Part shown: piece after piece, positions 1 to 10,852 of the stretch
Position numbering within the stretch: position 1 is the first letter of the stretch
How the letters are laid out: each line of letters opens with the position of its first letter
Assembly (NCBI GenBank): GCA_026770025.1
Contig: JAMXDE010000075.1
Coordinates: 1-64,000 of the forward strand
Source of the DNA: Craspedostauros australis
Lineage: Eukaryota > Bacillariophyta > Bacillariophyceae > Mastogloiales > Achnanthaceae
Direction: 5' to 3'
DNA: 64,000 nucleotides
The notes under the pieces: generated by a model
Database searches by the model: none
Told to the model about the DNA's origin: nothing
What the model saw: the letters and a program-made list of their open reading frames with translations, nothing else
Translations under genes and position numbers: made by a program

Positions 1-1
1 G

Positions 2-1147
2 GCCTGTCCACATGGCGGAAGCGGAAGCAATTACAATCCCACCGGTGATAAGATGGAAGATTACTGCGTTGCCAAGGACACCTTGCCCACAGATTGTCCA
101 ACTTTCTTTCCAACGCCTATTCCCACCATCTCTCAAGATCCCTCAGACTCACCGTCTGAGATGCCCTCAAAGACTCCCTCTGCCATCCCATCGGATATCC
201 CGAGCTCATCGCCGTCAGAGGGTCCGTCACGAATTCCGTCAAATGGACCATCTGAGACACCGTCCAATCCACCATCCAATCCACCGTCCGAGATGCCGTC
301 CAATCCACCATCCATCCCACCGTCCGATACACCGTCCGAGATGCCGTCCAATCCACCATCCAGGTCACCATCCAACCCACCGTCCGAGATACCGTCCAGT
401 CTACCATCCAGCCCACCATCCGATTCACCGTCCAGTCTACCATCCAGGTCACCATCCAATCCACCATCCGAGATACCGTCCAATCCACCATCCAGTCTAC
501 CATCCATCCCACCATCCAGGTCACCATCCAATCCACCATCCGAGATACCGTCCAAGCCACCATCCATCTCACCATCCAGGTCACCATCCAATTCTCCGTC
601 TGGCGTACCATCATCAATGCCAACAACCCTACCTGCACTGAAGGTTGGCTGTCTTGCAACTCCTGGAGATGCGGATTCAACGTTCCATGAAGTTCCTGGA
701 ATGGTCACATGTCCGACTATTCAAGGTCCGTGCGCAGACTTTGTTGCTGCAGTTGAGGCCTTGGATCCAAAAGCAAGCCTCATGCTCAGGAGCATCTTCG
801 GGTGCAATGGTGGTCCCTCTCCTGGGACTACTGATCTCGAGTCTGCTCAGGACGGCTTCATCGAAATCGCGAGTAACTCATTTTTTTCTGCTATAGCGTT
901 GGCAACAGTGGCCAACGGTGGGCTCCTGTTCTCAGGCAGCGCAAGTGAGGTGAGAGAAGCATGCAATGATAGATGCTGCACATATCCAGGTTATTGTACG
1001 ACCTCACCAAGCGATGGTTTGATATTTGTGACCGAAGGGGCCTGCAATGCCAGGCAGTCAGGTTGTTCCAATGCCAACCCATCCTCCATCCATTTTTCAT
1101 CTGAAGTATTCCAGCTTGCCATGAAAAACTTAAACGAAGTGAGGTAA
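2..1147 (+). CDS. Gene A, copy 0 (5' end outside window): secreted PSS-repeat, Cys-rich protein
   Basis: This is the C-terminal part of the same protein encoded in full at 7271-9907, entered at about residue 497. It contains the x-x-P-S tetrad array followed by the second cysteine module and the stop TAA. The frame is open from base 2. The protein matches the corresponding part of the three complete copies exactly. The start, signal peptide and first modules lie to the left of the window. Confidence 0.85.
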   Translation, partial: ACPHGGSGSNYNPTGDKMEDYCVAKDTLPTDCPTFFPTPIPTISQDPSDSPSEMPSKTPSAIPSDIPSSSPSEGPSRIPSNGPSETPSNPPSNPPSEMPSNPPSIPPSDTPSEMPSNPPSRSPSNPPSEIPSSLPSSPPSDSPSSLPSRSPSNPPSEIPSNPPSSLPSIPPSRSPSNPPSEIPSKPPSISPSRSPSNSPSGVPSSMPTTLPALKVGCLATPGDADSTFHEVPGMVTCPTIQGPCADFVAAVEALDPKASLMLRSIFGCNGGPSPGTTDLESAQDGFIEIASNSFFSAIALATVANGGLLFSGSASEVREACNDRCCTYPGYCTTSPSDGLIFVTEGACNARQSGCSNANPSSIHFSSEVFQLAMKNLNEVR

Positions 1148-1749
1148 ATCTACTCAGAATACGCACAACTTCATTTGTCGTACAATCTCGTTACTCGTTC
1201 ATGTCGACTTTCCCCGATCGTCCTCGGTAAGGGCCAGCTCGTTGATTCTCGTGGACAGTGTCGGACGTACGAATACTGGTATGTTGTCCTGTTCAACGCT
1301 GACTCGCTTGCCTGTTGTACAAAGTAGAGCATGGTTGGCTTGAGCTACTCTCGGTGTATTGCGGTTGTTGCGACTAAAGCTGCTTCTCAACCGCTTCTCC
1401 CTCCATTCAGTGCATAGGATGAGATGGCATCACCGTCCATGGTGTGCTTCTCACCCATGGCGTGCTTCTCGCCCGTGGCGCAGCATCTTTGGACCTGGAG
1501 GGTGTTGTTCAGATCCTGTGCTCCTTCTCTTTCACCTTTCGCGTCCTGGACGGAACGTCATTTGCGTGCGGTTGGACAAAACAAGAAAATCGAAGCACGG
1601 TCAGAAGGGGGTTGTGAGCGACATCGCCGTCCTATCGCTGCTATCGTCGTCGCTGCCGTCCAATCTACTGGCGGTTGGACCGTATTCGCCATGCACCATT
1701 TGCCATTTGTTCCATTCACTTGTATGGTATGACGATTGAGCAATGCGAC

Positions 1750-1770
1750 GGGATGGGGATGGGGATGGGG
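1750..1770 (+). other. G-quadruplex-capable motif
   Basis: Four runs of three or four G separated each time by AT (GGG-AT-GGGG-AT-GGGG-AT-GGGG). It sits in the convergent intergenic region and recurs at 10510-10530, 19225-19245 and 27940-27960. Folding is inferred from the pattern only. Confidence 0.55.
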
Positions 1771-1886
1771 TTGATCCTTTGATGCTGCACAAGCAGGACG
1801 GAGCCCGATCTGCTTCCACCTGTTGGGTAAGGCATGGACAATCGCATGACAAGCGCAAGCGGAGAGGATCCGTAGACGGCAATAAC

Positions 1887-1934
1887 GACCACGACGACGA
1901 CCACGACGACGACCACGACGACGACCACGACGAC
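1887..1934. repeat. 12-bp minisatellite, four units
   Basis: The unit GACCACGACGAC occurs four times. Copies at 10647-10694 and 19362-19409 have the same length, but the fourth array copy at 28077-28100 has two units only. This gives a length marker between array units. Confidence 0.85.
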
Positions 1935-2092
1935 GAGAAAAGCAACAGTGATGACACCGGTGCCGTCGAATAGGTCGGCAACCTTTTGGACCAATGCGAT
2001 CGTCTTTACCACGACCTGCTTTCCTGTATTGCGGTCAAGCTGGTGCGTGTGGCTGCAAAGAGATGCGAATCTAAACGATACAAATCTGAATG

Positions 2093-5000
2093 TTAGTTTA
2101 TGTCCTCTAAGTCACCACGAAGATCATTGAAACATCCCTCGTCTCCAATCATGTCGCAACAGATCACAGTGTTGCAACAGACATTGTAGCAGATGTTGCA
2201 GCAATCACACGCAATAGCTGGCAGCTCACTGCCGTGCGAAGGTAGACATTGAGCTGAGTATTCACCGATAGTCCGTTTCTGCGTTGGATCCGTTGCATTG
2301 CAAAGGATCGAATTGAGATTGCCGGTGACAGTGACATTCACCATGGTGACGAGTTTCAGATCGAGATTTGCGGAGAGTTGATTGAGTTCAGTTGGGATGG
2401 TGCCAACAAAGCCGTTGTGGCTCAGTTGGAGCCTTCGGAGGCCGCTGAGCTTCCCAAGTTCCGAAGGAATCTCCCCAGTCATGACAGCCAATTCTGCAAC
2501 GGTCCGGAGAGCTGTGGTGTTGGTGTTGGTTTTGGCGATGATTTTGAAGAATGCGAAATAGAAGGAAGAAGTTGTGCTTTGTAAGTTGCAAGCTATCATA
2601 CCACGCACACGAGTTCCACTCTACTATTCAATACTGAGTCAGCCGCAAGTAGAGCCTGGTAGGAATCCAGCGAATGTACATATTTTTGCAACTTACCAAG
2701 ATCTAGTCGACCCAACTTTGTGAGTTGTCCTATTTCTGATATCAACGGTCCTTTGATGCTGTTCCCGGCTATGCAACAACGAATGGATGTGCGAACAACG
2801 TGTGAGGATGCAGTCTGAGCACAAGCCAATATGTACGGGCACGTTGGATTGGATCGCTTCGTTGGCATGTGAGTGTTGTTTTCTTCCTTTCTTTCTTTCA
2901 AAGCTGTTCGTCTCCCCTGAATCACAACGCCGCGACGAATGCAAGTGCACTCACAAAATTGATATTATAATACGTCCCATATCAATGAGCACCCCGATCT
3001 CGGTCAACATCCTATTCTTCAGTCCATTATTGACTGAAGGGTCGAAGTTCAACACACACAGAGACAGGCAGTAGAGTCATGTGGAAGTATGGTTCGCAGG
3101 TGCAATCACGATCAAGGGATGGTGGGGAGTTATGTGCAGCAAGGGTGGAGCGAATTGCCAGACGAGGGAGACGATGTGGTGAGGCAGAGTAGGCTGTTGC
3201 GCAAATCATCAAGTATGTAGCTCTGTGCAATCAGCGCCATCATACAAACCATACATATGTGTAATCGTAAGCTGTTTTTTCACAGTATGTACCAATGGAT
3301 CACTCACGTGCGTTGATTTGATCCAAGTTGGCGGCATTATCATTTGTGCAACTGATTCCCAACCAAACAAAGGTCTCCAGTCCAGTCAACCAATCCTTGT
3401 TGAAGACCCAATTTGGTCCATCGTGCTGATAGTATAGAGCGATCATGATGTACCGATGCACCGATGTACCGCTCCAGCAACTGTTGTGCGGGGAGGGTTG
3501 GAAAGTTCAGCTTGGCGGGATCATCTTGGACCAACCACCACAGTGCACGATTGTACGGCGATTGGGGTTCGGAAATCGCAGCCGCTTGGCTTTGCGTGAT
3601 GTTGGGATATAGCAAGCCCACCAGAAGATCGTATCGTTCCAAAAGTAGCCGCTCTTCCTCTGTGGAGGGTGCTGATGATGGTGCCAACGATGGTGTCAAC
3701 GTCGGCTGTTGAGATGGTTGCCATGACGGAGCATCTGATTGCGTAACGGACGGCCTTCCTGATGATAGGATTGGTGCTGTCGAACCGCCAGAATCACTTT
3801 CACCTGCCAGAAGTACAGCGATGATCACAACACCAGCAACGATGAAGACGAAAGCGATGCAACAAATCCATTGAGCCCGGCCCCGTTCCATCCCGCAAAG
3901 CGTCTTGTGGTCGTCTTGCGATTCAATGGCTTCCGCAGTCACAATCATCATTTTAGATTGTCCGGGGCCTTGTATAGCCGGAGTTTCCTCGTCGGTTGTC
4001 CTCGTTGTGACACCAGGAATTGTCGTGCTTTCGTCAAGACCATTCTCATTTCGAGCAGTTGTTGATGTTGCTGCAACGCTGAGCGGTGCGCTCCCATCGC
4101 TATGGCGCTCCAGATCTTGTCGCTTCTCCATCATCTGTTGCCGTTGCGCTTCGAGCTGTTGAGTACGTGCCTCCAGCTCCTGCAACCGCTCTCTGGCACG
4201 GATGGCTTCTGGCGACATGAAGTCATCGTCTCCGACTAAATGCCCTTCGACCATCTGCGTTTGTCCCCGCTTCATGGATGGCATGTCACTACTATCGTCA
4301 CCGTGAATATGGGCTGCAAAGGCGTCGTCGGATTGCGCTTCATCGTTCCAAGCATCGTCGGAACTATTGTAGTCATCATTGGATCTGCCTGTGCTGTTAA
4401 ACCCAGCAACGCGGATAGCTCCTGGCCGATGCAAATCGAAGGAAGGTGCCTTGGACGGCGATGCAGGACCGGCCGCCGCTATCGCAGCAGAATGCATCGA
4501 TGAAATGTGAGGTCGGGGTCCCGTTTCTATTTTCGTTCCTGCGTCTGGTTGCGTCGATGCGAATAGATGCGCTTGATGTGTTGTCGACGACACGTCCATT
4601 GCCATCCCATCTGCGTGATCGTCATACGCCACATCATACTTGTCCATGACATCTCTCATCATGGGCTTTTCCTGTTTCGCGTTCGGGTCCGACCGAAGAG
4701 AGGCAACCTTGGAGGGGTTGGGGTTCCCTTGCGTTGCAGCATGCAAACGCTCCTTGAGTAGCGATTTCGTCGGTATGTTGCCTTTGTTCGCTCCTGGTTT
4801 GGTCGCCAAACCTGTTTCATCCTTGATGTAATTTGGCATGACTGCTTCCCGTTTCGCTTGCGACATTCTATCGTCGGATGCCGCAGTATCCAACTGGCGT
4901 TGGGTTGGTGCTGACGTGAACTGCTTGCTGTGTGCCGACTCTGGAGCAGACGCAGACAGACTTGGCGGAGACGATTGGAACCTTTGCTGCTGCTCCTTTG

Positions 5001-5436
5001 CGTGTTGTGAGTGCTGTGCATGGTGGACAGAAGTCGGCTGTTCTGCCACTGCTCCAACACGCGATGATCTCGCTCTGCGTCCATAGCTGGAGCTCGGTAC
5101 AGTCACCAGCCCGCTCACGTCCCCAGACAGCGCCAATTTCGCAGCCGATTTTGCAGCTCGCATGGCAACCGAGTTTCGTGACGTCATCGTTCGATTGGTC
5201 GCCGATGATTGATTGAGAGGAGCGACTCTGTCTGCATCACCGTCGCCGCCATGATCTTGTTGACTATTTGCATCGTACGCAACTCCTGCATTGGGTCGTC
5301 TCTGCCGCTGCACTTCGTTGAGCAACTCCAGCACCTCGTTGGGATCGTCTTGGACATCTTCCTCCTCCTCCTCGAAGCTGTCGTCCCTCGCTTGTCCGTG
5401 GTTGCTGGCGTTTCGGCGATGGTTGGGATCGCTCAT
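2093..5436 (-). pseudogene. Gene B, copy 1: type II LRR membrane protein, frameshifted before the LRRs
   Basis: Exons by eye on the minus strand are 5436-3308, 3033-2955, 2768-2697 and 2511-2093. Exon 1 encodes a long hydrophilic N-terminus, a Gln/Glu-rich coiled coil (about residues 407-450), one membrane segment (about 521-542), a Pro/Ser stalk and an LRR N-cap ending ...QLLERYI. There an 8-bp motif is present three times (3447-3470), adding 16 nt relative to the expected reading. The frame shifts and ends at 3340, giving 698 aa without LRRs. One frame over, the expected sequence YYQHDGPNW...DWLTG resumes and runs to the donor at 3307. Later exons encode LRRs and a CDCC/CC-rich C-cap. The donor after exon 2 is uncertain: the GTGAGT site gives 79 nt instead of 72. 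A truncated membrane protein could still be made. Paralogue of gene C at 31626-34836. Confidence 0.75.
3447..3470 (-). repeat. 8-bp motif in triplicate causing the gene B frameshift
   Basis: On the plus strand GATGTACC, GATGCACC and GATGTACC follow one another. Removing two of the three would restore the LRR-family reading from ERYI straight into MIALYYQHDG. The same triplet is present at 12207-12230, 20922-20945 and 30233-30256, so it predates the amplification or was spread by conversion. Confidence 0.85.
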
Positions 5437-7270
5437 GGTCCCAGTTCTTCATTCAATTCTATTCCACTCTGCTGTTTCTCGTTGTTGAGCTTGGTCCAAC
5501 TCACCGACTTCTGCCAAACCTCTCTTTCGCGATACCTGTCGATCGATGGGCTCAGATCTGCGTTGATGCGTTCTTGTGGGTGGTCATCGCAGTCGCATTC
5601 TTTGTTGGTCTGTTGGGAGTGCCGCGAACACCATCACGAATTGTACGACCAACACTTGAGCTTTTCCCCTTCGACTTTTTCTCACTCGTGACCAAATCTG
5701 TCTTGCGTTGTGTCTCTGACGGTTTCGAAACGTTATGACAATCCACAATCTGCCATGCAGGTAGGACGCACTAAGTTGTGAGGTTGGGTGAAGCGATTGT
5801 GTCCACATGAGCTGACTGCGTACCCACGTGCATCAAGAAGAGTGCGAGCTATAATACGATCTATGGAACCCGAGCACTTCCAATTCAACTCAAGACTGCT
5901 GTGCTGCCATCGTTCTGCACAAGAGCTGGCGATGGATGGCATCGCGAGGAAGCACAGCGAAAACGGTGCGGTCCTTGGCGAAGCCATTTGCGATACCACA
6001 GCTCATAGATCGTAGATCGTGTAATAGATCGTCGATCGTACGCAGTCCCATAGACTCTAAACTAAAAAGGAGAAAGAGAATTCTGTATCAACGGCATCAA
6101 CGATTGAACTGCAAGTGTAGTACTCGGAGAGTGTCATGTACTCCACACGTGTTCCTCTGCTACGGAATGATTTGCGTCAAAGGACTTGTTGCAACACGCA
6201 ACTACCGCACATCATGCCACAGCAGAGCGTCAGAGTACGACAACTGGCTGTCTGCACTCGTCCATGTGTTCATGGAGATGCTGATGCGAACATCCAACGA
6301 CAAGAATCATCCAAGAACCCAAAGTCATGACGCGTGTGGAGTAAAGTACTGTTATATATATATATATTCATATTACACCGTTATGACCAGCACTTTGGGT
6401 TTTTCCACATCGCCGAAAGACTTTGTTCTGTGGATCGCCAAGGAGAGAAGAATCCGTTCTGTGGGCATCGTCAGAAACTGGACACTGTCAGATGACTGTT
6501 CGATCCTCGCTATGCCACCCATGTCTGCGATAATGCAGCACAAGTATTGGTGCATGTACGAGCTAGGCACATCAACTATTTTACTTTTGAACCAACAGTG
6601 TTCGTACGAGTACGAGTACGTTTTCATTCTCGCCACTGTGCTTGCCATCGGAGGTTGGTTTCCTTGTTGAGGATCGCCACCAGGTTCGCATCGATGGATC
6701 CAAGACATGAGGTTGGAGTCTTTCGGGCGCTGCAAATGTCCAAACAAATGCCAGGCAACCACAGCGCAACTCGCAGACCACTCTGTTTTGGAATCGCCTT
6801 GACACCTTGATGAACTTGCATGTACTCGTAGCGCATGGGTACGAGTAGTCGACGAGGATCACACCCGCAGGCATCAATCTGTTTCGAAATGATATTGTCT
6901 TGATTGCATGTGATGAGGAAAACATGAGACGAAAGCGAAATCAGTTCTCTGCATAGTCCCGAAAATGAGGGCGTGTGATGTGTTGGAGGTACTACTATGG
7001 TGAAAGTACTCTGCCATTAGCTCGTGACCATATCACGCAGCGAAAGTCACGATGTCACACCACTCGTCACATCCCGCGCACTCGTACCACACCATGCACA
7101 CGACAAGCTCACGGTATTGACTGGAATCAATTCCGTCCCTCCAACACCGACAGTCGCTGTCTCATAAAATCAATCGATGAACAGATTGAAAAGCAAACCA
7201 TCACCAGCCAGCAACCACAACGACAACAACGACAACAACGACAACAACGACAACAACGACAACAGCAAAG
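5437..7270. promoter_or_regulatory. Divergent upstream region shared by gene B and gene A
   Basis: About 1.83 kb between the two start codons, so it must hold both promoters if both genes are expressed. It contains an AGATCGT/GATCGATCG cluster at about 6005-6041, a TA dinucleotide run at about 6354-6366, a GTACGA repeat near 6603-6619, a 7-bp inverted repeat ACTCGTA/TACGAGT near 6824-6847, and a CAACGACAA-type repeat just upstream of the gene A ATG. A 244-codon frame at 5936-6670 crosses the TA run and looks spurious. The region recurs at 14152-15985 and 22867-24700. Confidence 0.5.
7216..7264 (+). repeat. CAACGACAA microsatellite in the probable 5' leader of gene A
   Basis: A 9-bp-period C/A/G repeat ends a few bases before the gene A ATG at 7271. 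It is kept in the copies before 15986 and 24701. Unstructured CA-rich leaders can favour translation, but that role is inference here. Confidence 0.75.
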
Positions 7271-9907
7271 ATGTTCAACACCAAGGCAGCATTCGTGGCT
7301 TTCCTCGCCCTCGCCAATATGGCAACGACCAACGCCGTGCTCCGAGGCAGCAGGACTCTCTTGGATCCATCCGAAGAACTTCACGGCATGATGAAGAAGA
7401 CCCGCATCCTCAAGGGTGGCGTCGACGCCGCGAAGGCAGCCAAAAGCAACAAGGGTTTCAACGAGGTACCTGCTATCAACGACCCAGATGACATGGAAAC
7501 CTCTGCGCCAACCGCATTACCGACTGTGCCACCAACCGCCGCTCCGACGACCACCGACTCCACCGGTCCCCCTACCTCATCTCCCACAGATGAAGTGACC
7601 GGACCGCCAACGGGTCCTCCAACTGAGATGCCCTCAATGCCGCATGTCACCCAACCAACCTCTTCGCCGACTTCGCAGCCGACTTCGCAGCCAACCTCCC
7701 AGCCAACTCCTCTGCGCGCCTCCATGCCATCGGTTGCTCCAGCCCCCTTCGATTCCACCATCTCCGTTGTCTGCAAGCCGGATGGCACTACCTATCTCAC
7801 AACAGAAGAGCAAAGCGCCAAAACCATCATATGCAACTCCGCCAAGCCATCCTGCCGTGAGGCCGTGGCCGCCGTCAAGGGATCTATGGCATTGCAGAAC
7901 TTCTTCGCATGCGCAGGAGATCTCGGCGAAGGGGCGGCGCGCAAGCTATTCAGCAAGTACGCGTCAGATGACGTGCTCGCTGAGCAATTGACGCTCATTG
8001 CTGCCACCAAGACTGTGCTCGTCACGGAGCGACCGGGTGCGATGAAAGCGGCCTGCATGGACATCGCCACAATGCAGTCACCTTCCGTCGCCAATCCATG
8101 CTGCCAAGGATCCTCGGGATGCACCTCCGTCACTGGTTCTGCATCCGACTTTCCACCATTCATGACCGTCGCCATCACAGCATGTGTCGGCGACAGCGCA
8201 TGCAAGGACATGGGACCCAATGCTCTCATCATGGACTCTTCTTGCAATGGCGCGAGCGCATGCGAGTTGATGAACGAAAACGAAATCAACCCATCCATCA
8301 CAGGAGTCACCTTCGTTGGTGAGATGGCATGCACCAGCCCTAGATCTTGCGAGGGAGTGGGGCGTCGCTCTCATGGCGATGTGATCATCCAGACCGGTGC
8401 ATGCATTGGATCAGAAGCATGCAATGCAGCTGGACGCCGAGTTGTGCAGAAGGCACCATCATTTCGCTTCCGCAGCCACATCAACATCGGATCGAATGCC
8501 TGCGTTGGCAGCAACGCCTGCAAGGACGCCCACTCGACGGTGAATCATGGCACTGCGGGAAAGACTGGAGGAAGCTTGACAATTGGGGATGGTGGTTGTC
8601 CCGCTGACCGCTCCTGCGAGAAGATGGGCTTCAACGATCTGATGAAAACAGACATCATTGTTCCTGCTGGTGAATGTGCTGACGCTCTCAGCTGCAGGGG
8701 ATGCATGACGAAGAAGGAGTGCAGCTATGATGAAGTCTACTTCATCAGTGATGCTGGTGCGGCCTGTCCACATGGCGGAAGCGGAAGCAATTACAATCCC
8801 ACCGGTGATAAGATGGAAGATTACTGCGTTGCCAAGGACACCTTGCCCACAGATTGTCCAACTTTCTTTCCAACGCCTATTCCCACCATCTCTCAAGATC
8901 CCTCAGACTCACCGTCTGAGATGCCCTCAAAGACTCCCTCTGCCATCCCATCGGATATCCCGAGCTCATCGCCGTCAGAGGGTCCGTCACGAATTCCGTC
9001 AAATGGACCATCTGAGACACCGTCCAATCCACCATCCAATCCACCGTCCGAGATGCCGTCCAATCCACCATCCATCCCACCGTCCGATACACCGTCCGAG
9101 ATGCCGTCCAATCCACCATCCAGGTCACCATCCAACCCACCGTCCGAGATACCGTCCAGTCTACCATCCAGCCCACCATCCGATTCACCGTCCAGTCTAC
9201 CATCCAGGTCACCATCCAATCCACCATCCGAGATACCGTCCAATCCACCATCCAGTCTACCATCCATCCCACCATCCAGGTCACCATCCAATCCACCATC
9301 CGAGATACCGTCCAAGCCACCATCCATCTCACCATCCAGGTCACCATCCAATTCTCCGTCTGGCGTACCATCATCAATGCCAACAACCCTACCTGCACTG
9401 AAGGTTGGCTGTCTTGCAACTCCTGGAGATGCGGATTCAACGTTCCATGAAGTTCCTGGAATGGTCACATGTCCGACTATTCAAGGTCCGTGCGCAGACT
9501 TTGTTGCTGCAGTTGAGGCCTTGGATCCAAAAGCAAGCCTCATGCTCAGGAGCATCTTCGGGTGCAATGGTGGTCCCTCTCCTGGGACTACTGATCTCGA
9601 GTCTGCTCAGGACGGCTTCATCGAAATCGCGAGTAACTCATTTTTTTCTGCTATAGCGTTGGCAACAGTGGCCAACGGTGGGCTCCTGTTCTCAGGCAGC
9701 GCAAGTGAGGTGAGAGAAGCATGCAATGATAGATGCTGCACATATCCAGGTTATTGTACGACCTCACCAAGCGATGGTTTGATATTTGTGACCGAAGGGG
9801 CCTGCAATGCCAGGCAGTCAGGTTGTTCCAATGCCAACCCATCCTCCATCCATTTTTCATCTGAAGTATTCCAGCTTGCCATGAAAAACTTAAACGAAGT
9901 GAGGTAA
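7271..9907 (+). CDS. Gene A, copy 1: secreted PSS-repeat, Cys-rich protein (878 aa)
   Basis: The protein starts with a signal peptide (about residues 1-22, cleavage near TNA/VLRG). A Thr/Pro-rich linker with SQPTSQPT repeats follows. Next is a cysteine module (about 160-290), then seven CxGxxAC-like pairs such as ACVGDSAC and ACIGSEAC (about 303-480). An x-x-P-S tetrad array of about 40 units spans residues 535-707. A second, diverged copy of the cysteine module runs from about 712 to 850 and ends with only one cysteine pair. No catalytic motif is visible. PSS and cysteine-repeat proteins are common among predicted diatom secreted proteins and may be cell-wall, mucilage or adhesion components; that role is inferred. 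The start is the first ATG, directly after the CAACGACAA leader. It is divergently arranged with gene B. Confidence 0.88.
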   Translation: MFNTKAAFVAFLALANMATTNAVLRGSRTLLDPSEELHGMMKKTRILKGGVDAAKAAKSNKGFNEVPAINDPDDMETSAPTALPTVPPTAAPTTTDSTGPPTSSPTDEVTGPPTGPPTEMPSMPHVTQPTSSPTSQPTSQPTSQPTPLRASMPSVAPAPFDSTISVVCKPDGTTYLTTEEQSAKTIICNSAKPSCREAVAAVKGSMALQNFFACAGDLGEGAARKLFSKYASDDVLAEQLTLIAATKTVLVTERPGAMKAACMDIATMQSPSVANPCCQGSSGCTSVTGSASDFPPFMTVAITACVGDSACKDMGPNALIMDSSCNGASACELMNENEINPSITGVTFVGEMACTSPRSCEGVGRRSHGDVIIQTGACIGSEACNAAGRRVVQKAPSFRFRSHINIGSNACVGSNACKDAHSTVNHGTAGKTGGSLTIGDGGCPADRSCEKMGFNDLMKTDIIVPAGECADALSCRGCMTKKECSYDEVYFISDAGAACPHGGSGSNYNPTGDKMEDYCVAKDTLPTDCPTFFPTPIPTISQDPSDSPSEMPSKTPSAIPSDIPSSSPSEGPSRIPSNGPSETPSNPPSNPPSEMPSNPPSIPPSDTPSEMPSNPPSRSPSNPPSEIPSSLPSSPPSDSPSSLPSRSPSNPPSEIPSNPPSSLPSIPPSRSPSNPPSEIPSKPPSISPSRSPSNSPSGVPSSMPTTLPALKVGCLATPGDADSTFHEVPGMVTCPTIQGPCADFVAAVEALDPKASLMLRSIFGCNGGPSPGTTDLESAQDGFIEIASNSFFSAIALATVANGGLLFSGSASEVREACNDRCCTYPGYCTTSPSDGLIFVTEGACNARQSGCSNANPSSIHFSSEVFQLAMKNLNEVR
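8871..9390 (+). repeat. Coding x-x-P-S tetrad minisatellite in gene A
   Basis: Imperfect 12-bp repeats read as SNPPS, SEMPS, SRSPS and similar. Reverse-strand frames over this stretch give Met-Val-Trp or Asp-Gly-Gly repeats and are shadows. The stretch recurs at 111-630, 17586-18105 and 26301-26820 with no length change, which is unusual for coding minisatellites and fits very recent duplication or homogenisation. Confidence 0.85.
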
Positions 9908-10852
9908 ATCTACTCAGAATACGCACAACTTCATTTGTCGTACAATCTCGTTACTCGTTCATGTCGACTTTCCCCGATCGTCCTCGGTAAGGGCCAGCTC
10001 GTTGATTCTCGTGGACAGTGTCGGACGTACGAATACTGGTATGTTGTCCTGTTCAACGCTGACTCGCTTGCCTGTTGTACAAAGTAGAGCATGGTTGGCT
10101 TGAGCTACTCTCGGTGTATTGCGGTTGTTGCGACTAAAGCTGCTTCTCAACCGCTTCTCCCTCCATTCAGTGCATAGGATGAGATGGCATCACCGTCCAT
10201 GGTGTGCTTCTCACCCATGGCGTGCTTCTCGCCCGTGGCGCAGCATCTTTGGACCTGGAGGGTGTTGTTCAGATCCTGTGCTCCTTCTCTTTCACCTTTC
10301 GCGTCCTGGACGGAACGTCATTTGCGTGCGGTTGGACAAAACAAGAAAATCGAAGCACGGTCAGAAGGGGGTTGTGAGCGACATCGCCGTCCTATCGCTG
10401 CTATCGTCGTCGCTGCCGTCCAATCTACTGGCGGTTGGACCGTATTCGCCATGCACCATTTGCCATTTGTTCCATTCACTTGTATGGTATGACGATTGAG
10501 CAATGCGACGGGATGGGGATGGGGATGGGGTTGATCCTTTGATGCTGCACAAGCAGGACGGAGCCCGATCTGCTTCCACCTGTTGGGTAAGGCATGGACA
10601 ATCGCATGACAAGCGCAAGCGGAGAGGATCCGTAGACGGCAATAACGACCACGACGACGACCACGACGACGACCACGACGACGACCACGACGACGAGAAA
10701 AGCAACAGTGATGACACCGGTGCCGTCGAATAGGTCGGCAACCTTTTGGACCAATGCGATCGTCTTTACCACGACCTGCTTTCCTGTATTGCGGTCAAGC
10801 TGGTGCGTGTGGCTGCAAAGAGATGCGAATCTAAACGATACAAATCTGAATG
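9908..10852. other. Convergent A/B intergenic region, second copy
   Basis: Sequence equivalent to 1148-2092, with the same G-run motif and four-unit 12-bp repeat. No gene is seen. Confidence 0.6.

Larger units (their letters stand above)
1148..2092. other. Convergent intergenic region between gene A and gene B
   Basis: About 945 bp between the 3' ends of A and B with no convincing gene. It holds a 20-bp-scale direct repeat of a GTGCTTCTC-containing phrase near 1437-1477, a four-run G-tract with quadruplex potential at 1750-1770, and a 12-bp minisatellite at 1887-1934. Overlapping short frames exist on both strands but have low-complexity products such as His/Asp or Val runs. The region recurs at 9908-10852, 18623-19567 and 27338-28258. 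Confidence 0.6.

Noticed and set aside
117-708. Minus-strand frames of about 190 codons with Met-Val-Trp or Asp-Gly-Gly repeats
   Set aside because: They are reverse readings of the PSS coding minisatellite of gene A; the plus frame has the signal peptide and Cys modules. The same applies in the other three copies.
5936-6670. 244-codon plus-strand frame in the B/A upstream region
   Set aside because: It crosses a TA microsatellite (Tyr-Ile run), has no domain or balanced composition, and is repeated only because the unit is duplicated.
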